From positions 23,361,901-23,425,900 of the forward strand of contig NC_088305.1 of assembly GCF_032854445.1 (NCBI RefSeq): a stretch of DNA of 64,000 bases, read 5' to 3'. The translations under genes were made by a program, and so were the position numbers. This document shows, one piece after another, positions 1 to 11,637 of this stretch (its first letter is position 1; each line of letters starts with the position of its first letter). The DNA is from Liolophura sinensis. Its lineage: Eukaryota > Mollusca > Polyplacophora > Chitonida > Chitonidae. Under the pieces are notes generated by a model. That model was given only the letters and a program-made list of their open reading frames with translations. It did no database searches and had not been told where the DNA came from.

Positions 1-372
1 GGTTGCAGTAAACCACCAGCCTTAAGCAAGTTACTAAAACGAACTTTCTTGCATGTATCACACAGATATGCAAACTCTATTCTTGAAGAAGGGTGATCCT
101 CTACGAACTCTGTACTGTGCAAACAGCCACGTGAGCTTCACCGATATGTCATCGTCACCAAGTCCACCTAAGTAGTTTGGGCGAAAGTTTCTACAAGAAA
201 ACCTCAATCCGAGGCTGGAAAGGGAACCTGCATCATGGTGGCTCGTTGTTCGGATTGGCAAAACTAAAACGCAGAGCCACGTCCCGCGCATTAGTGTCAT
301 TCGTGACAATAGTGCCACTGTATTACAGTGTCACATGACAGAACAGTGTGTCAGTTGAGCTTAAAATTTATT

Positions 373-530
373 TGATTGGTGTTTTATGGCGTACTAAAGA
401 ATATTTCGCTCATACGTAGGCGGCCAACATAAAACAACCATCCGCAGGTTACGGCCAGACATATGCCCACGTACGACCGGAGTCGAAGCCAGCATGAGCT
501 GGACTTGAACTCACAGCGACCGAATCCATA
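373..530 (-). mobile_element. SINE-A fragment
   Basis: Tail-first copy of the commonest SINE in the window. It has the marker words cagcatgagctggacttg and cacagcgacc at its right end. The central part is diverged. Confidence 0.6.
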
Positions 531-842
531 TTTGCTAATCAAATCAAATTGTTCGTGCTTGCCAAGAACGGCTCAGTAAAGAGCATGCCATTACCTGTGC
601 TATTTATAGTGTTAAAATGATTGTAAAGTTTGTAACAGTTATGTTGCGACCACTTTGTAAACTTCGGTACCTTTATTACCGATTGTCAACGGTGACATGT
701 GCACAGTCAAGGCTGATATCTTGTGAATGCTAATTATTTGGGCTATTGTAAAATAACAGGCAAAAATTCGATTGAATTTGCGCTAATCGATTTGTTGCCA
801 AAATCCTCCGGTTTAGCCTTTATAAATATAAACGCTGAAGTA

Positions 843-1072
843 CTACATCATTTCCACAGAATTAACACCAATTTGGGATGCCGTTGATGATAACATACCC
901 CTGTCTGGCATTCCAATTGGACAAGAGCGCAGTGTGCACATAATCTGCCCGTGCTTTCCACAGGCACACCTGTTACATTTGTCCAAGGAATCGAACGAGT
1001 CTCTGGGTTGGTACACCTTGCCTCCATAAACACATACGCCAAGGGAGATAACTTCCCTCTCCAACTGGTGTC
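843..1072 (-). CDS. Exon 6 of the VWC-like gene: last module and C-terminal tail
   Basis: After an acceptor at 1073 the exon encodes HQLEREVISLGVCVYGG, CNRCAC and CTLRSC. A 26-residue tail without cysteine follows and ends at a tag stop (845-843). This is the most divergent of the long modules and closes the reading frame. I saw no clear AATAAA just downstream. Confidence 0.78.
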
Positions 1073-4000
1073 CTGAAACGAAAGTGACAGATTTGTTGGC
1101 CTATGTATAAGCGGTGTAGCTACATATACTACGGCTAAATAGCTACATGTGCATGTACCACAGTGACGTAGCTGCATGTACCACAACAGGGGTAGCTACC
1201 TGTAGGCTACCACAACCACGTAGATGCATGCATATACCTCAGCAGTGCACAGCTACACATACGTCTTGCACACGTATCTCAGCTACGTTCTGCATGGTCA
1301 TACTGATACTTGTGCCTCTGTCGCTTAACTGGTATTTGTTTATCTATAGCACCCGCTTTAAATAAACTGAGCCCAACAGGTTTATTCAGATTAAACGTCA
1401 CATCGCATCCTATTTTATTTTTGTCACATTAGCGCTGCTTTGTTTTGGTGTAGTCTGATTAAAACATGATGGTACGACTTGAAAGCATGCAAAAGCACAT
1501 GTACCCACAAGTGACAGTTCTACGAACTTCACATCGCAATACTTACGCTCTGAAGCTAAATTTGCACAGGCCATTAGTGTGCACCTGATAAATCCACTGT
1601 CCGAGCAGCTGCACGTGTTACAACCATCCGGGGCTTTGTACCCCTCGCCGGCCTTGTACACGTGACCACCATGGTGACACACACCAGGGGAGATAACTTC
1701 TCTCTCCAGCTGTTGTCCTGAAACGAAACAAGCAGAGTTGGAGTGCCTTTACGACCCTGGATATTATACGTTAGTCTTTGGCAATTTTGTATAAATGAAC
1801 GTTTTGTTTATCTTTACAGTATGAATAAATTTGTGAAATAAATCTTAGACGGTTCTTCTCTGATCTTGAATAAATGCATTCATGATATTTGTGAAGCGCA
1901 CTAAAACTGGAGAGGTAGCAAAACTTTTAACAGAAATACATGTATTAAAACGTAGTCACAAGTGATACTCACGCATTGATGCTAAGTTCACACATGCCAT
2001 CTGCGTGCAAATTACCAGTCCATTGTCCGAACAGCCACATCTGTTACAACCATCGGTGGATTTGAACCCCTCACCGGCCTTGTACACATGACCGTTATAA
2101 AGACAAACGCCAGGGGTGATAGCTTCCCTACTTAGCTGTTGTCCTGGAAGCAAAAATTTAAGATTAAAGTCCCTTCCCGACGATTCTGTATAAATGAGCG
2201 ATTTATTTTGCTTTACGCTATAAATAACGTAAAAAAACGTGTAAATTAAATGTTACTGGAGGTTGTATTTTCGATATTTGTGAAATGTCAGAAAAATTGG
2301 AAACAACGTTTTGCAGGATTAGAGAAAGTAATACACTGCGAGAGATTTGAGGCGGTCCATGGACAGCTTCAGTAAAGGCGCGTTACAGTGCAGCACAGCT
2401 TCGTAAATATGTATCACAGCGGGGCAGACAACCGTACCACAGCGCGTGGACAACTGTACCACAGCAAGGTAGACACCTGTACTGCAGCGGGTAGACAACT
2501 GTACCGAAGCCGGGTAGACATCTGTATCACAGCGGGATAGCCACCTATACTGCAGCGGACTAGCCAACTATACGAGAGTGCGGTGTCCACTTGTACCTTA
2601 GCGGGACTGACAACTGTAGCACAGTGGGGCAGACAACTGTACCATAGCGGGAAGACAACTGCGTCACAGCAGGGTAGCCATCTATACTGCAACGGAGTAG
2701 CCAACTGTACCACAGCGGGATAGTCACCTATACCACAGCGGGGTAGCCAACTGGACGAGAGTGGAGTGTCCACCTCTACCTCAGCGGGACAGACAACTGT
2801 AGCACAGTGGGGCTGACAACTGTACCACAGCGGGAAGACGACTGACTAACCAACTGTACGAGAATGGGGTGTCCACCTGTACTTCAGCGGGGCAGACAAC
2901 TGTAGCACAGCGGGGCAGGCAACTGTACCACAGCGGGAAGACAACTGCATCACAGCGGGGTAGCCATCTATACCCCAGCAGAATAGCCAACTGTACCACA
3001 GTGGGGTATCCCCCTGTACAACAGCAGGGTAGACACCTGTGCCAGAGTGGGGTAGACAACTGTACAACAGCGAGGTAGGCGCCTGTACCACATTGGGATA
3101 TCCACCATCGCACATAACCAACTGAATGTACCCACATGCGGCATTTCTACGGAGCTCCCATTGCAATACTCACGCACTGATTCTAAGTTCACACATGCCA
3201 TCAGTGTGCACATGACCAATCCATTATCCGAACAGCCACACCTGTTACAGCCATCACTGGAGTTGAACCCATCTCCGGCCTTGTACTTGTGACCGTTATA
3301 AAAACACCCACCAGGGGAGATAACTTCCCTTTCCAGCTGTTCTCCTGAAATGAAAAAAAAAAAACAGAGGGCAGGAGTAAACTAGGATTTTCCCCCAGTA
3401 CCTGACAGATCTCCAGACTTTAAACCGCTAGACCTGGATTCGAACAGGCGGCCTCATTTTTCATGCACCTGAGCATCGACTAGGGATTGAAGGTGTCTCT
3501 CTCGGTTACAAAGTACACGCTTTGTGTCACCCATTTGCATGTATCTTGAACACCTATATTTGCATGTTGATGCCTGCCAGTCGCTGAGACAAACGACACG
3601 TAGGGTTCAGTACCGGCTTTGGACATGGGATTCGTATTACACCGCTCTGACTGCCTCAAGGGCCTAGGTGGCGATGCATGGGTGGTCGTTGAATAACATT
3701 TGTTTTCCAACAAAATTGTATGCATGTATCTGTGCGTCAAAAACGAGGGAATGTTCGCCTGTAACTTGCCAAAGGTTGGTGGTTTAAATGGGCTCTGATT
3801 TCCGCAATTCATAATACAAATCTCCGTTATATAGACATTGCACTAAATATACAACACGAATATATACAACAAGTGTATGACATAGCTCGTACCTTTAGGG
3901 CACCACATCTCTGTACAGCTCACCCCGTATTCCCCACAGAAACACGTATTACAGCTGAAGGGGTCCGGGAAAGTGTCCCCTGGGCTATACACAGAGCCGT

Positions 4001-5073
4001 GGAACTGGCAGTGTCCACCTTAAATGATACAGACTCATTTCTGATTGACTGTTGTGAGTGATAGGCCAGTCCAGGCTATGTCTAGCTTAAGCTGAATTTT
4101 AGGCATGACAGATTTATTTAAACGTGATTCTGATTGACTGTTGTGAGTGATAGGCCAGTTCAGGCTATGTCTAGCTTAAGCTGAATTTTAGGCATGACAG
4201 AGCTATTCAAACGTGACCAAAGCAGCAGGGTTAAACAAAGGAAACTCTACCTCCAGTCTCAGCTAATCAGCGTCGATTCTGCAACACTTCGAAGAGAAAG
4301 GTATCATGTGCCGATAGTAGTCAGAGTTTGATAATTGTATCAGTACACGTGCGCACAGCAAATCGTACGTAAAATAAACAAAAGCACATAGCAATTTAAG
4401 CATGTACTACAATACTGAATACTGGGTGACTGCCACAATACTTTGACATATCCACGTGGGTTTGTTTGTCTTGTAACGAAAACATACCGGTCTTGCGCAC
4501 TGAAATCCCTTATACCGTTATTATATCACAGTGATGAGTAATTGAAGTAAACTTGGAACAGCATTACAGCTTCCCTCTCACATCATTATGTGACAAAATA
4601 TCCTAATACAAGCAACTCAAATATACTAATGTGTTCATTTCGAATGTTAGTTGTCTAACATTATATGGTAGATGAAAGTCTGTAAAATTCATATTTATGT
4701 AATTCTAGATGTAGTTTTGTGGGTGCCTCCCACACTAGGATGCCTCTCTGGCAGAGCGGTTAGCGTGCTAGAGCAGCACGATAACTCAGGAGCCTCTCAC
4801 CAATGTGCTAGCTCTGAGGTCAAATGCAGCTCAAGTGGGCCTCCTCTCCGATCGAACGTGTGACCGTTTCCTTCCCAAAAAGTGCTGGACGCCGTCGTAT
4901 AGGGCTTAGTGAAATATTCTAGAGTGCGGTGTAAAGCACCAATCAAACAAGTAGATAAGTAAATAAACCCCAATGAGAGAATTGCTCAGTGTGTTCTACT
5001 TACTTTGTGTGGGGGGAGCGGATACACTGAAACCCACCGTCAGCGCCAATAAGAAAATACCTGGGATCGCCAT
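843..5073 (-). CDS. Secreted five-module VWC/pacifastin-like cysteine-rich protein, six exons
   Basis: Six exons joined on the minus strand (5073-5004, 4018-3893, 3344-3174, 2143-1973, 1717-1547, 1072-843) total 939 bp and encode about 312 residues and a stop. Exon 1 encodes a signal peptide. Each later exon carries one module of the form C-x18-C-N-x-C-x-C-x(6-7)-C-T-x3-C. All internal boundaries are phase 1 with ag/gt splice sites, so modules can be added or lost without shifting frame. The CNxCxC and CTxxxC spacing recalls pacifastin-type protease inhibitors, while the longer first spacing is closer to von Willebrand factor C domains; I cannot choose between them. The predicted product is extracellular and disulfide-rich, possibly a protease inhibitor, a growth-factor-binding protein or a mucus/shell matrix component. 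The exon model is mine; no transcript was available. Confidence 0.8.
1085..1265. repeat. Degenerate 'gtagctacatgtaccac' repeats in the last intron
   Basis: The last intron of the VWC-like gene contains several diverged copies of words like gtagctacatgtaccac. They resemble a decayed minisatellite, and the 'taccaca' word is shared with the array in the intron before exon 4. Confidence 0.5.
1547..1717 (-). CDS. Exon 5 of the VWC-like gene: six-cysteine module
   Basis: This 171-bp phase 1-1 exon has a tttcag-type acceptor and a gtaagt donor. It encodes QQLEREVISPGVCHHGG, then CNTCSC and CTLMAC. It has the same length as exons 3 and 4. Confidence 0.82.
1973..2143 (-). CDS. Exon 4 of the VWC-like gene: six-cysteine module
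   Basis: This 171-bp phase 1-1 exon has a ttccag acceptor and a gtgagt donor. It encodes QQLSREAITPGVCLYNG, then CNRCGC and CTQMAC. The intron before it holds the large 24-bp minisatellite. Confidence 0.82.
2405..3108. repeat. About 24-bp minisatellite (cacagcggggtagacaac type), intronic
   Basis: Roughly 29 imperfect copies of a 22-25 bp unit of the form cacagcgggNtagNcaNctgtac fill most of the intron between exons 3 and 4 of the VWC-like gene. Open frames appear on both strands (for example 2414-2773 and 2781-3137 on minus), but they are by-products of the repeat. Confidence 0.85.
3174..3344 (-). CDS. Exon 3 of the VWC-like gene: six-cysteine module
   Basis: This 171-bp phase 1-1 exon has a tttcag acceptor and a gtgagt donor. 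It encodes EQLEREVISPGGC, then CNRCGC and CTLMAC. It is very similar to exons 4 and 5, which suggests recent module duplication. Confidence 0.8.
3893..4018 (-). CDS. Exon 2 of the VWC-like gene: divergent first module
   Basis: The minus strand encodes a 42-residue module beginning GHCQFHGSVYSPG and containing CNTCFC and CTEMWC. It keeps the C-x18-C spacing of the other modules. It is exactly 126 bp and phase 1 at both ends. The acceptor (tttaag) has a poor pyrimidine tract and the donor (gtacga) is weak, so it may be skipped or alternatively spliced. It is shorter than the other modules because it lacks their N-terminal QxLxRE segment. Confidence 0.65.
4041..4217. repeat. 89-bp tandem duplication
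   Basis: The segment from 4041 (ctgattgactgttgtgagtg...) is repeated from 4130 with few changes. It lies immediately upstream, in gene orientation, of the exon 2 acceptor. Confidence 0.8.
4738..4975 (+). mobile_element. SINE-A, tRNA-derived, near full length
   Basis: The copy begins with a tRNA-like head (gcctctctggcagagcggt, then ggttagcg as an A-box-like part and gaggtcaaat as a B-box-like part). It continues through ctcaagtgggcctcctctcc to gtgaaatattctagagtgcg and an aaataaa tail. It lies in intron 1 of the VWC-like gene. Confidence 0.75.
5004..5073 (-). CDS. Exon 1 of the VWC-like gene: signal peptide
   Basis: Reading from ATG at 5073 gives MAIPGIFLLALTVGFSVSA followed by PPTQ, a typical secretion signal with a small-residue cleavage site near residue 19. 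The exon is 70 bp and ends in phase 1 at a consensus gtaagt donor. The following exons all start in phase 1, which supports this as the true first coding exon although it is too short to stand out as an ORF. Confidence 0.75.
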
Positions 5074-5465
5074 TTTGTTAGGAACGTCAGGTGCCTTTTG
5101 AAGAAATTTCTCACATGAATATACATCTGTATTATGCATGTATATCAAGGCAAGATATACATGAGATTGTCACAGGTGTTCTTATGAAGTGAAGACATAC
5201 CGGTGAGAGTAATCTGCGGTTTTGTCTTGTTATCGGGGACAATATTTTCGTCTTGTTCAGTGTAACCATGGGGGTAGTTTGAAGGCAATACGTACGCGTC
5301 ATTTCTCAACATTACATGGGCAAATTCGTTTATCTGAGTATTTAAGTATTCTACAATTTATGATAACGAAGTTATCATATTGAATACATACTCAGCCCAT
5401 AAGATCTGAATTATTACCATTAAGCCATATTATATATGTATTATAGCCGTATGATATATGTATCC

Positions 5466-5645
5466 GGACCCGAGATCACGAAGCGATCTTAGACTTGGGT
5501 CAAAATTTCAACTGACTTTAAAATTGCTATTTCTTGCGTAGTACGGTCAACATATTGCTTGACACAGTAAATTCTGAGAAACATACAGAGTTCAGTGATT
5601 GGAATTTTGACTTTAATCAAAGATCACTTCGTGATCTCGAGGTCT
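5466..5645. mobile_element. Foldback/MITE-like inverted repeat
   Basis: A left arm of about 43 bp (5466-5506, containing gagatcacgaagcgatc) is the imperfect reverse complement of a right arm at 5603-5645 (containing agatcacttcgtgatctcga). About 95 bp separate the arms, and each arm has a smaller palindrome of its own. No transposase is present. This is the form of a small non-autonomous DNA element. Confidence 0.5.
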
Positions 5646-6229
5646 GGGGGTTTTCGTGTCAAGCCGAACCATTACGAATTGATGTCGTAATGTAATCATG
5701 TTTGCATTCGTTGTCTTTCGTATTTATTCGTGAGTATTCGTAATGAATTCATCATCTCTTTTTCATTCGCGGACAATTTAAAAAAAAAACCGGACGTTAG
5801 TTCGTAATGATTCGTGAATAAAAAGATCGTGCTGGTTTGTGTGGCAATTCTCAATTATTCGTCATAAGTCTGTCATAAACCGAGTGCGGAGATCGTTTTT
5901 ATTCTTTTAAAGCTCTTCAAAAATTTGCTTATTGCTATCCGAATCTTATATCGTAACAGTTCTGCAGACCGTTCAGCTAATTGGGAACGGGGCTTAAAGA
6001 TATTGGAGGATTGCACCTAACTACGAACCAGGTATTTAAGCAATGATAAGGCAGAGGGGATACGTCTCAGCGTCAGTAGCATCGAGTTTTGACGTGAAAA
6101 CAAGGCCTAGTTTGATAAAAAAAAAACACGATCTAACTAAGATGTTGAAACAAGAGAAATGATGCGATTTTACCACATGCGACAATACCATATGACTCGT
6201 GTTTTACACATTTCTTAGCAACATATCAT

Positions 6230-6402
6230 TTATACGGCGGTGGCAAGCATGATGGTGGGAGGAAACCGGACAGAGCCTGGGGGAACCCACGACCATCAAC
6301 CCACACCTTTCCACGTACGGCAGAAGAGGAAGCCAGCATGAGCTGGACTTGGACTCACAGCGATATTATTGGAGAAAGGGTTCTGGGTCACGGACGCCCC
6401 GC
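6230..6402 (-). mobile_element. SINE-A copy
   Basis: Tail-first copy with gatggtgggaggaaaccgg, cccacgaccatc and gccagcatgagctggactt in order, then a diverged head ending near ggtcacggacgcccc. Confidence 0.7.
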
Positions 6403-6906
6403 GTTACCATATGTAACATTAACACATGTGTTACATGTGACATTACCACCATGTGATATCTGTGTACATCAGCACTTCTTTTAACAACATTACATTTTAA
6501 CATTACGTTTTAAAATCGTTCAAATTCAATGATTAAGTAGTCCTATTCAATGGCTTGTTAGTGTTAGGGACTTACGTACGATTTTTTTTATATTTTCCCC
6601 TAAATACCTGTTAGTATTGCGGATTATGAAACAATATGTCAGCAGAGGAAGTCAATCAGCTTTTGTTATTGAAAATATTCGTTTACACTGAGATTTGATT
6701 ACAAATAAAAATTGTGTTTTTTCCGAATAAAATAAGTCTCATTTCACAAATTTCCCTCTTTGTTTTATTAAGAAAATAACTCCCTATACAAAAGAAAGTG
6801 CACGTTTTAGAAACGCAGTAATAAACAACATTTTTTTTCATTTACACAAGTAGGCCTAATATCGTCAATGAAAAGAAAAAAAAAATAACATTTTGTTTTC
6901 ACAATC

Positions 6907-6985
6907 AAAAAGAATTTGCTATGAGGAAAAAAGAATTTGCTATGAGAAAAAAAGAATTTGCTATGAGAAAAAAAGAATTTGAACG
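6907..6985. repeat. 21-bp tandem repeat, about 4 copies
   Basis: The unit aaagaatttgctatgagaaa plus one base is repeated three to four times with nearly perfect identity. Because 21 is a multiple of three it leaves an open frame (MRKKEFA repeated), which I do not regard as a gene. Confidence 0.85.
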
Positions 6986-7904
6986 AGAAAGGAAACATTA
7001 TTTTCTTTGTAAAACTAAAAACTTTCTGTTTATAAAGTTTTGTGAAATAATGTTTCTTAGGAAATTTATCTATAAAAATATTCTGTTTAATAAACCGCCG
7101 TAGAAGCAAGTGTGTTAACAACACTTACAAGCAGACAAACACATGTATTCTCTATACCAAAAGTAATGTAAAACGAGCGTAAAGCTTCACCTGCGCTGTA
7201 AAGGACATGATAAACAGATCGAAATGAAATTGTTTGGAGTTAATATAAGCTACTGAAGTGGATTTAAAATGGAGACCACCAGAGAGGCCATTACACCCAA
7301 TGTGAACTAGTTCTGGTTTTACACCTGTAAGATTATGGCTTTACATGCACCAGGTTTTGGTTATTTATCAACCAGGTATTCTTTTGGCGGATACGACAAG
7401 GCCACCCTTATCAATTCTTTCTTTTCCGACCCTATGAGAAACGTAGGATATGTAGCGACATGTAATTAATGACTTTTTTATTTTGGCTACGAATATTTCA
7501 AAAATTAACATTGAGAGAAGAACTTTAAAAAAAATCTACAGAGAATCTCATTAAAAATGGTTGACAAAGGAATTCATTTTTATTGATCGCTCTAAGATAG
7601 AAATTGATGTTGGCCTTTTTAAGTTTTTATTTTCTGTAAGTGGAAATAAAGAGACCAGCCTCCTCTGATACAAAGGAGAGAGTTGAAGACATGAAGGACA
7701 TTAAAAGAATGCCTGTTTTATGTGTGCTTTGGTTTTCTTCATAACAGACTGCTAAGATTAACGTTTAGCTATCACAACCTGATGCTTGTGCTAGTATGCA
7801 TGCATTGTAACCATTTTGTGCTTGCCATTGGGAATTAAGGCAAGCTGATGAATGAAGACAAGCAACAGTGACCGAGTGGAGTTGATATATATATAGTATA
7901 AATA

Positions 7905-8085
7905 GCGGGCTAGTCCAGCATCTGATCATGCTGGTTTCATCACCAGTAGCACGTGGGAAGGTCTGCCTTCATCCTGCAGATGGTCGTGGGTTCCCCCTGG
8001 CTCTGGCTGGTTTTCTCCCACCATAATATTGGCCGTCGTTGTATTTATAGTGAAATAGTCTTGAGTACAGCGTAAAGCACAGTCT
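7905..8085 (+). mobile_element. SINE-A fragment
   Basis: Head-first copy with gggaaggtctgcc, gatggtcgtgggttccccc, tctcccaccataat and cttgagtacagcgtaaagca. The tRNA-like head is lost or diverged. Confidence 0.65.
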
Positions 8086-8899
8086 GCCGATGTTACTCAA
8101 TATTGTGAAAGAAAGTTCGCGAAGACCTACGTGTATAATCTTTGGAAAGTGTATTGATTTTGATCATCACTGTTTAAAGTTTGTTGATTGTTTGTCAAAA
8201 CTGTATTTGATATATTTTTGCTCTCCAGATACATGTAAACGAGAACCATTTTAAGCCTTTAATGTCCTTTTTTAACGGAATTCCGCTGCCAACGTTTTAA
8301 TCATGTAGCTCCCGAATGCCGTGGTAATCTGAGGTGCCCTCGATGCAGCGAAATACATGAGTACAACGATTGTCATAACAAAAATGCCCGTGTGTAAGCT
8401 GTGGAAACCTCTACAGCTCAGCATATCGGGGTTGCCCAAAACTTAAAGAGGCGAATGAAGCCCAATTTATTAGAAAAAGTGTCTTTAGCTGAGGCACTCA
8501 AAAGTGTGAGAGCACAGGAAAGTGAGGCCATAAATTTTTCACAGGATCCTGCTTTTGACGAATCCATTTGGGATATCCCAAGTGGTGGAGAGCATACAAG
8601 TCCATGTAGTTCACAGTGTAGATCACGCCCCACAGAGATATCTTTAGGCAAGTGTCCGAAGAAAAGCACCCAAACTGATTCTGAGGCTGCTGTTCAGAAC
8701 GAAATGTGTAGTTCGTCTACAGTAATAAGTGTTGTTACTCTGTTCACAGAGATACTGTTTCATTATATCAAAGTGTCAATAGGAAAAAGAAGCAATTGAC
8801 CGTATTGCTGAATGTGCAGAGCGTCATCTTGGTAGTTCTGTCGTTGATATTAAGGAATTGTGGGGGAAAAATACAGCAGAGAAACTTTACGCATAAATA

Positions 8900-9540
8900 A
8901 TGGATAAGTTCCAATATGTATACTTGTGTGGAATCTTGGGTTGTATACTTACTATAATGTCCCTCAACATCTTGCAACAAAACATCCAGTCCTTGTATTC
9001 TCATGATCAGGAATTTAAATTCTTCCTTTCTAATCTTAGTCCAAAACCAGACATAATTTGTTTACAGGAAACATTTTTGAAACCTGAGTATGGTTTTACT
9101 TTTCCTGGGTAAGCTATCATTAGAGAAGACAGCTTGTGGGGGAACAGAGGTGCACTTACTATGTTTATCAAGAATGGCCTTTCATTTACTGAAGTAAAGT
9201 TACCCCGATTCAAGGTTATTGAGTTTCAGTGTTTCCAGATAGCAAGGGACAGTAACAGGTCGGTGAATGATTTTAAGATCTTACTGAGATCTTTCTCACT
9301 CCGAATCCTGTTATTATCTGTGGTAACTTCAGTGCGCACCACGCTGTGTGGGGCAGCACAGGTATTGACACAAATGGTAGAATGTTATATGAGGTTATCT
9401 AAGATTATGAACTGGTGGTATTAAACGATGGTTCTGGGACTCCTTTAGATGCATATTCAGGGAAACTTTCAGCAACATACCTCACATTGTCATCCAAAAG
9501 ACTAGGCTCTATATGCACATTATCAATCCCCAGGTGGAAG
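8900..9540 (+). pseudogene. LINE endonuclease domain remnant
   Basis: The frame from 8900 contains LNILQQNIQSL and KPDIICLQETFL, the N-terminal motifs of retrotransposon AP-like endonucleases. NRGALTMFIKNGL follows from about 9138. Further on, a shifted frame reads CGNFSAHHAVWGS where GDFNAHH-type catalytic motifs are expected. At least two frame breaks and stops separate these parts. Confidence 0.75.
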
Positions 9541-10421
9541 TGACCATTATCCAGTATCAGTATCTTTAGGCTTTCATCCTCACTCCGACGACATTGGCTC
9601 ATTGCCAAGGTGGAGGTTAAGTAAAGCAGACTGGGCCAAGTATAGCAAAGCTTGTGATTTGTACTTCAGTCAGGACTTGCATGACAGTGATGTGAATAAG
9701 TTTTCAGACAGCATTATTACTGCTTTAAATGCAGCAGGTAGTGAGGCTGTTCCAAAAACTTCTGGGAACATTTCAGGAAAAGTACCTGTTCCCTGGTGGA
9801 CAGAGGATTGTTCGCAAGCTATCAAGAAGAGGAAAAAAGCTAAAAATAGAGCACAACACACAAGGCTGTATAAGGAATTTATTGTGGTTAAGGGGACTAA
9901 AGCCCAGGCCCAGAGGATTACAAAAAGGGCATAAAAGGAGCACTGGCGTATGTTCTGTTCCAACATAAATCGTAACACATCTATTGAGAATGTATGGCAG
10001 CAGGTAAGAGCCATAATCGGGAAGAAGAAATCTGTATGTGTGCCAAATATTGTGACTAATGGTGCTTTACGTGATACGAATGTAGATAAGTGTAATGTAC
10101 TAGCTGACAGCTTCTCATTTGTCTCCAGCTCTAGTACTTATAGCGAGGAGTTCATAACTGATAAGAAACAGGTGGAAGAGAGACAAAGTTTTAATAACAT
10201 CATATTTGACGATATGTCCATTAATGAAGATTTTTCCCTGATGGAGCTTAAGCAGACATTTAGTGGCACAAAGGGAAGATGGGGTTAGTTACTCTATGGT
10301 TAAGCACCTCCCCGAAAGCAGTCTAAGTGTGTTACTTTTGTAAGCCTGGCAAAGATCCATCTCTAGCTTCATCATATAGGCCGATTGCTCTGACATCAGT
10401 ACTTTGTAAGATAATGGAAAA

Positions 10422-11459
10422 ATGATTAAGTCAAGATTCAAATGGTTTCAAAATAAGAACGAAGTCTATTCTGTCTTTCAGAGTGGTTTTAGGCAAGGTA
10501 GAAGTACTACAGACCATGTTGTCTCCCTTGAAACATTCATTAAGAGGTCACTTGCGAGTAAAGAATGTAACCTGGTAGCCTTTCTCGATATCGAAAAGGC
10601 ATATGATATGTTGTGGAGGTGTGGACTGTTAATTAAGATGAAAGGATTGGGTATTGGAGGTAGGATGCTTGGTTGGGTGAAGGCCTTTCTCTCTCACCGC
10701 ACAATGCGGGTTCTCATTGGTACCGACTTTTCACGACCGGTTTCTGTTGAAAATGGCACCCCACAAGGAAGCGTTTTATCCCCAACACTGTTCAATATAG
10801 CCAACAACGATTTACCATCGGTCCTCAACCCAAACATAAACTGCTACCTTTTTGCTGACGATAAAGCTATTGGGTTCAGTGCTAAGAATACAAACATAGC
10901 AGAGATGTATAAACAGCAGGCCTTAAATGAAGTTACCATATGGAGCAAACTGGGGGGATTGGGCCCCCCACGATTTCCCAGATATAGCCCTCTTGTTTCT
11001 CCAGCTAAGTCCGAAGCAGTCTTGTTCGCTAGAACGCGGGTTAAGATACCGGTACCTCATCTTATAGGAAACAGTGCAGTTAATGTCTCTTCATCATGCA
11101 GATATCTCGACGTTGTATTTGACAAGAGACTTACGTGGTCAAAACACATTGGAATGATTGTTACAAAATGTCAGAAGGTCCTTAACCGTATGAGGGAAAT
11201 CCTGGGAGGGAAATCCTGCCTTCTAATCTTGTATAGAGCGCTGATAAGATGGCGTCTAGACTATTGTTGTGAAGCTTTTGACTCTGCTTGCTTTTCTGTT
11301 AAATGTAAATTGGATGCTGTCCAATGTGCTGCTTTCAGGATTTGTACAGGGACGTTTAAGACCACCTCTCTTAATGTTCCACAAGTTATATGTAATGAGT
11401 GGCCATTGGGTCTTTGGAGATACACTCAAAGCGCACTCTCAAATATTCTCTTGTGTTGA
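10422..11459 (+). pseudogene. LINE reverse transcriptase, C-terminal two-thirds
   Basis: This 345-codon open stretch contains RT motifs in order: QSGFRQGRSTTDHV, AFLDIEKAYD (motif A), GTPQGSVLSPTLFNI (motif B), CYLFADDKAI (motif C, FADD rather than YADD), SPAKSEAVLF (motif D) and YLDVVFDKRLTW (motif E/thumb). The N-terminal fingers lie in another frame at 9602-10288. It is the longest clean coding stretch in the window but belongs to a dead element. Confidence 0.85.
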
Positions 11460-11637
11460 AGGCAGCTCTTAATAACTCAGCGTCATGTGTTTTTAACACT
11501 TGTGAATATGATAGCATTTAAATGTTCATAAAAAGTATAAGCCATTTAACCACAGAGCACTGGACATAATTGAACGTTCGGGGTGTAACACGAGTTGCCT
11601 TCAAAAAATCTCTGTCCCTAACTTCCCACTTTGGCAC

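Larger units (their letters stand above)
5649..8280. other. AT-rich stretch without a recognisable gene
   Basis: Apart from the two SINE-A copies and a short 21-bp repeat, I see no coding exon, RNA gene or conserved element. ORFs at 6807-7124 and 6921-7103 are low-complexity K/F-rich frames caused by the repeat. Confidence 0.6.

Noticed and set aside
2319-3166. Several minus-strand ORFs of 82-119 codons
   Set aside because: They are translations of the intronic 24-bp minisatellite, and the true exons nearby lie in defined frames.
3873-4061. Plus-strand ORF of 62 codons
   Set aside because: It is the antisense of exon 2 of the VWC-like gene, whose cysteine pattern and phases explain the region.
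4738-4830. tRNA gene
   Set aside because: The tRNA-like sequence is the head of a SINE: arms are mismatched and the same sequence with a common tail recurs through the window. The same holds for the heads at 15790-15840, 48590-48625 and 61040-61094.
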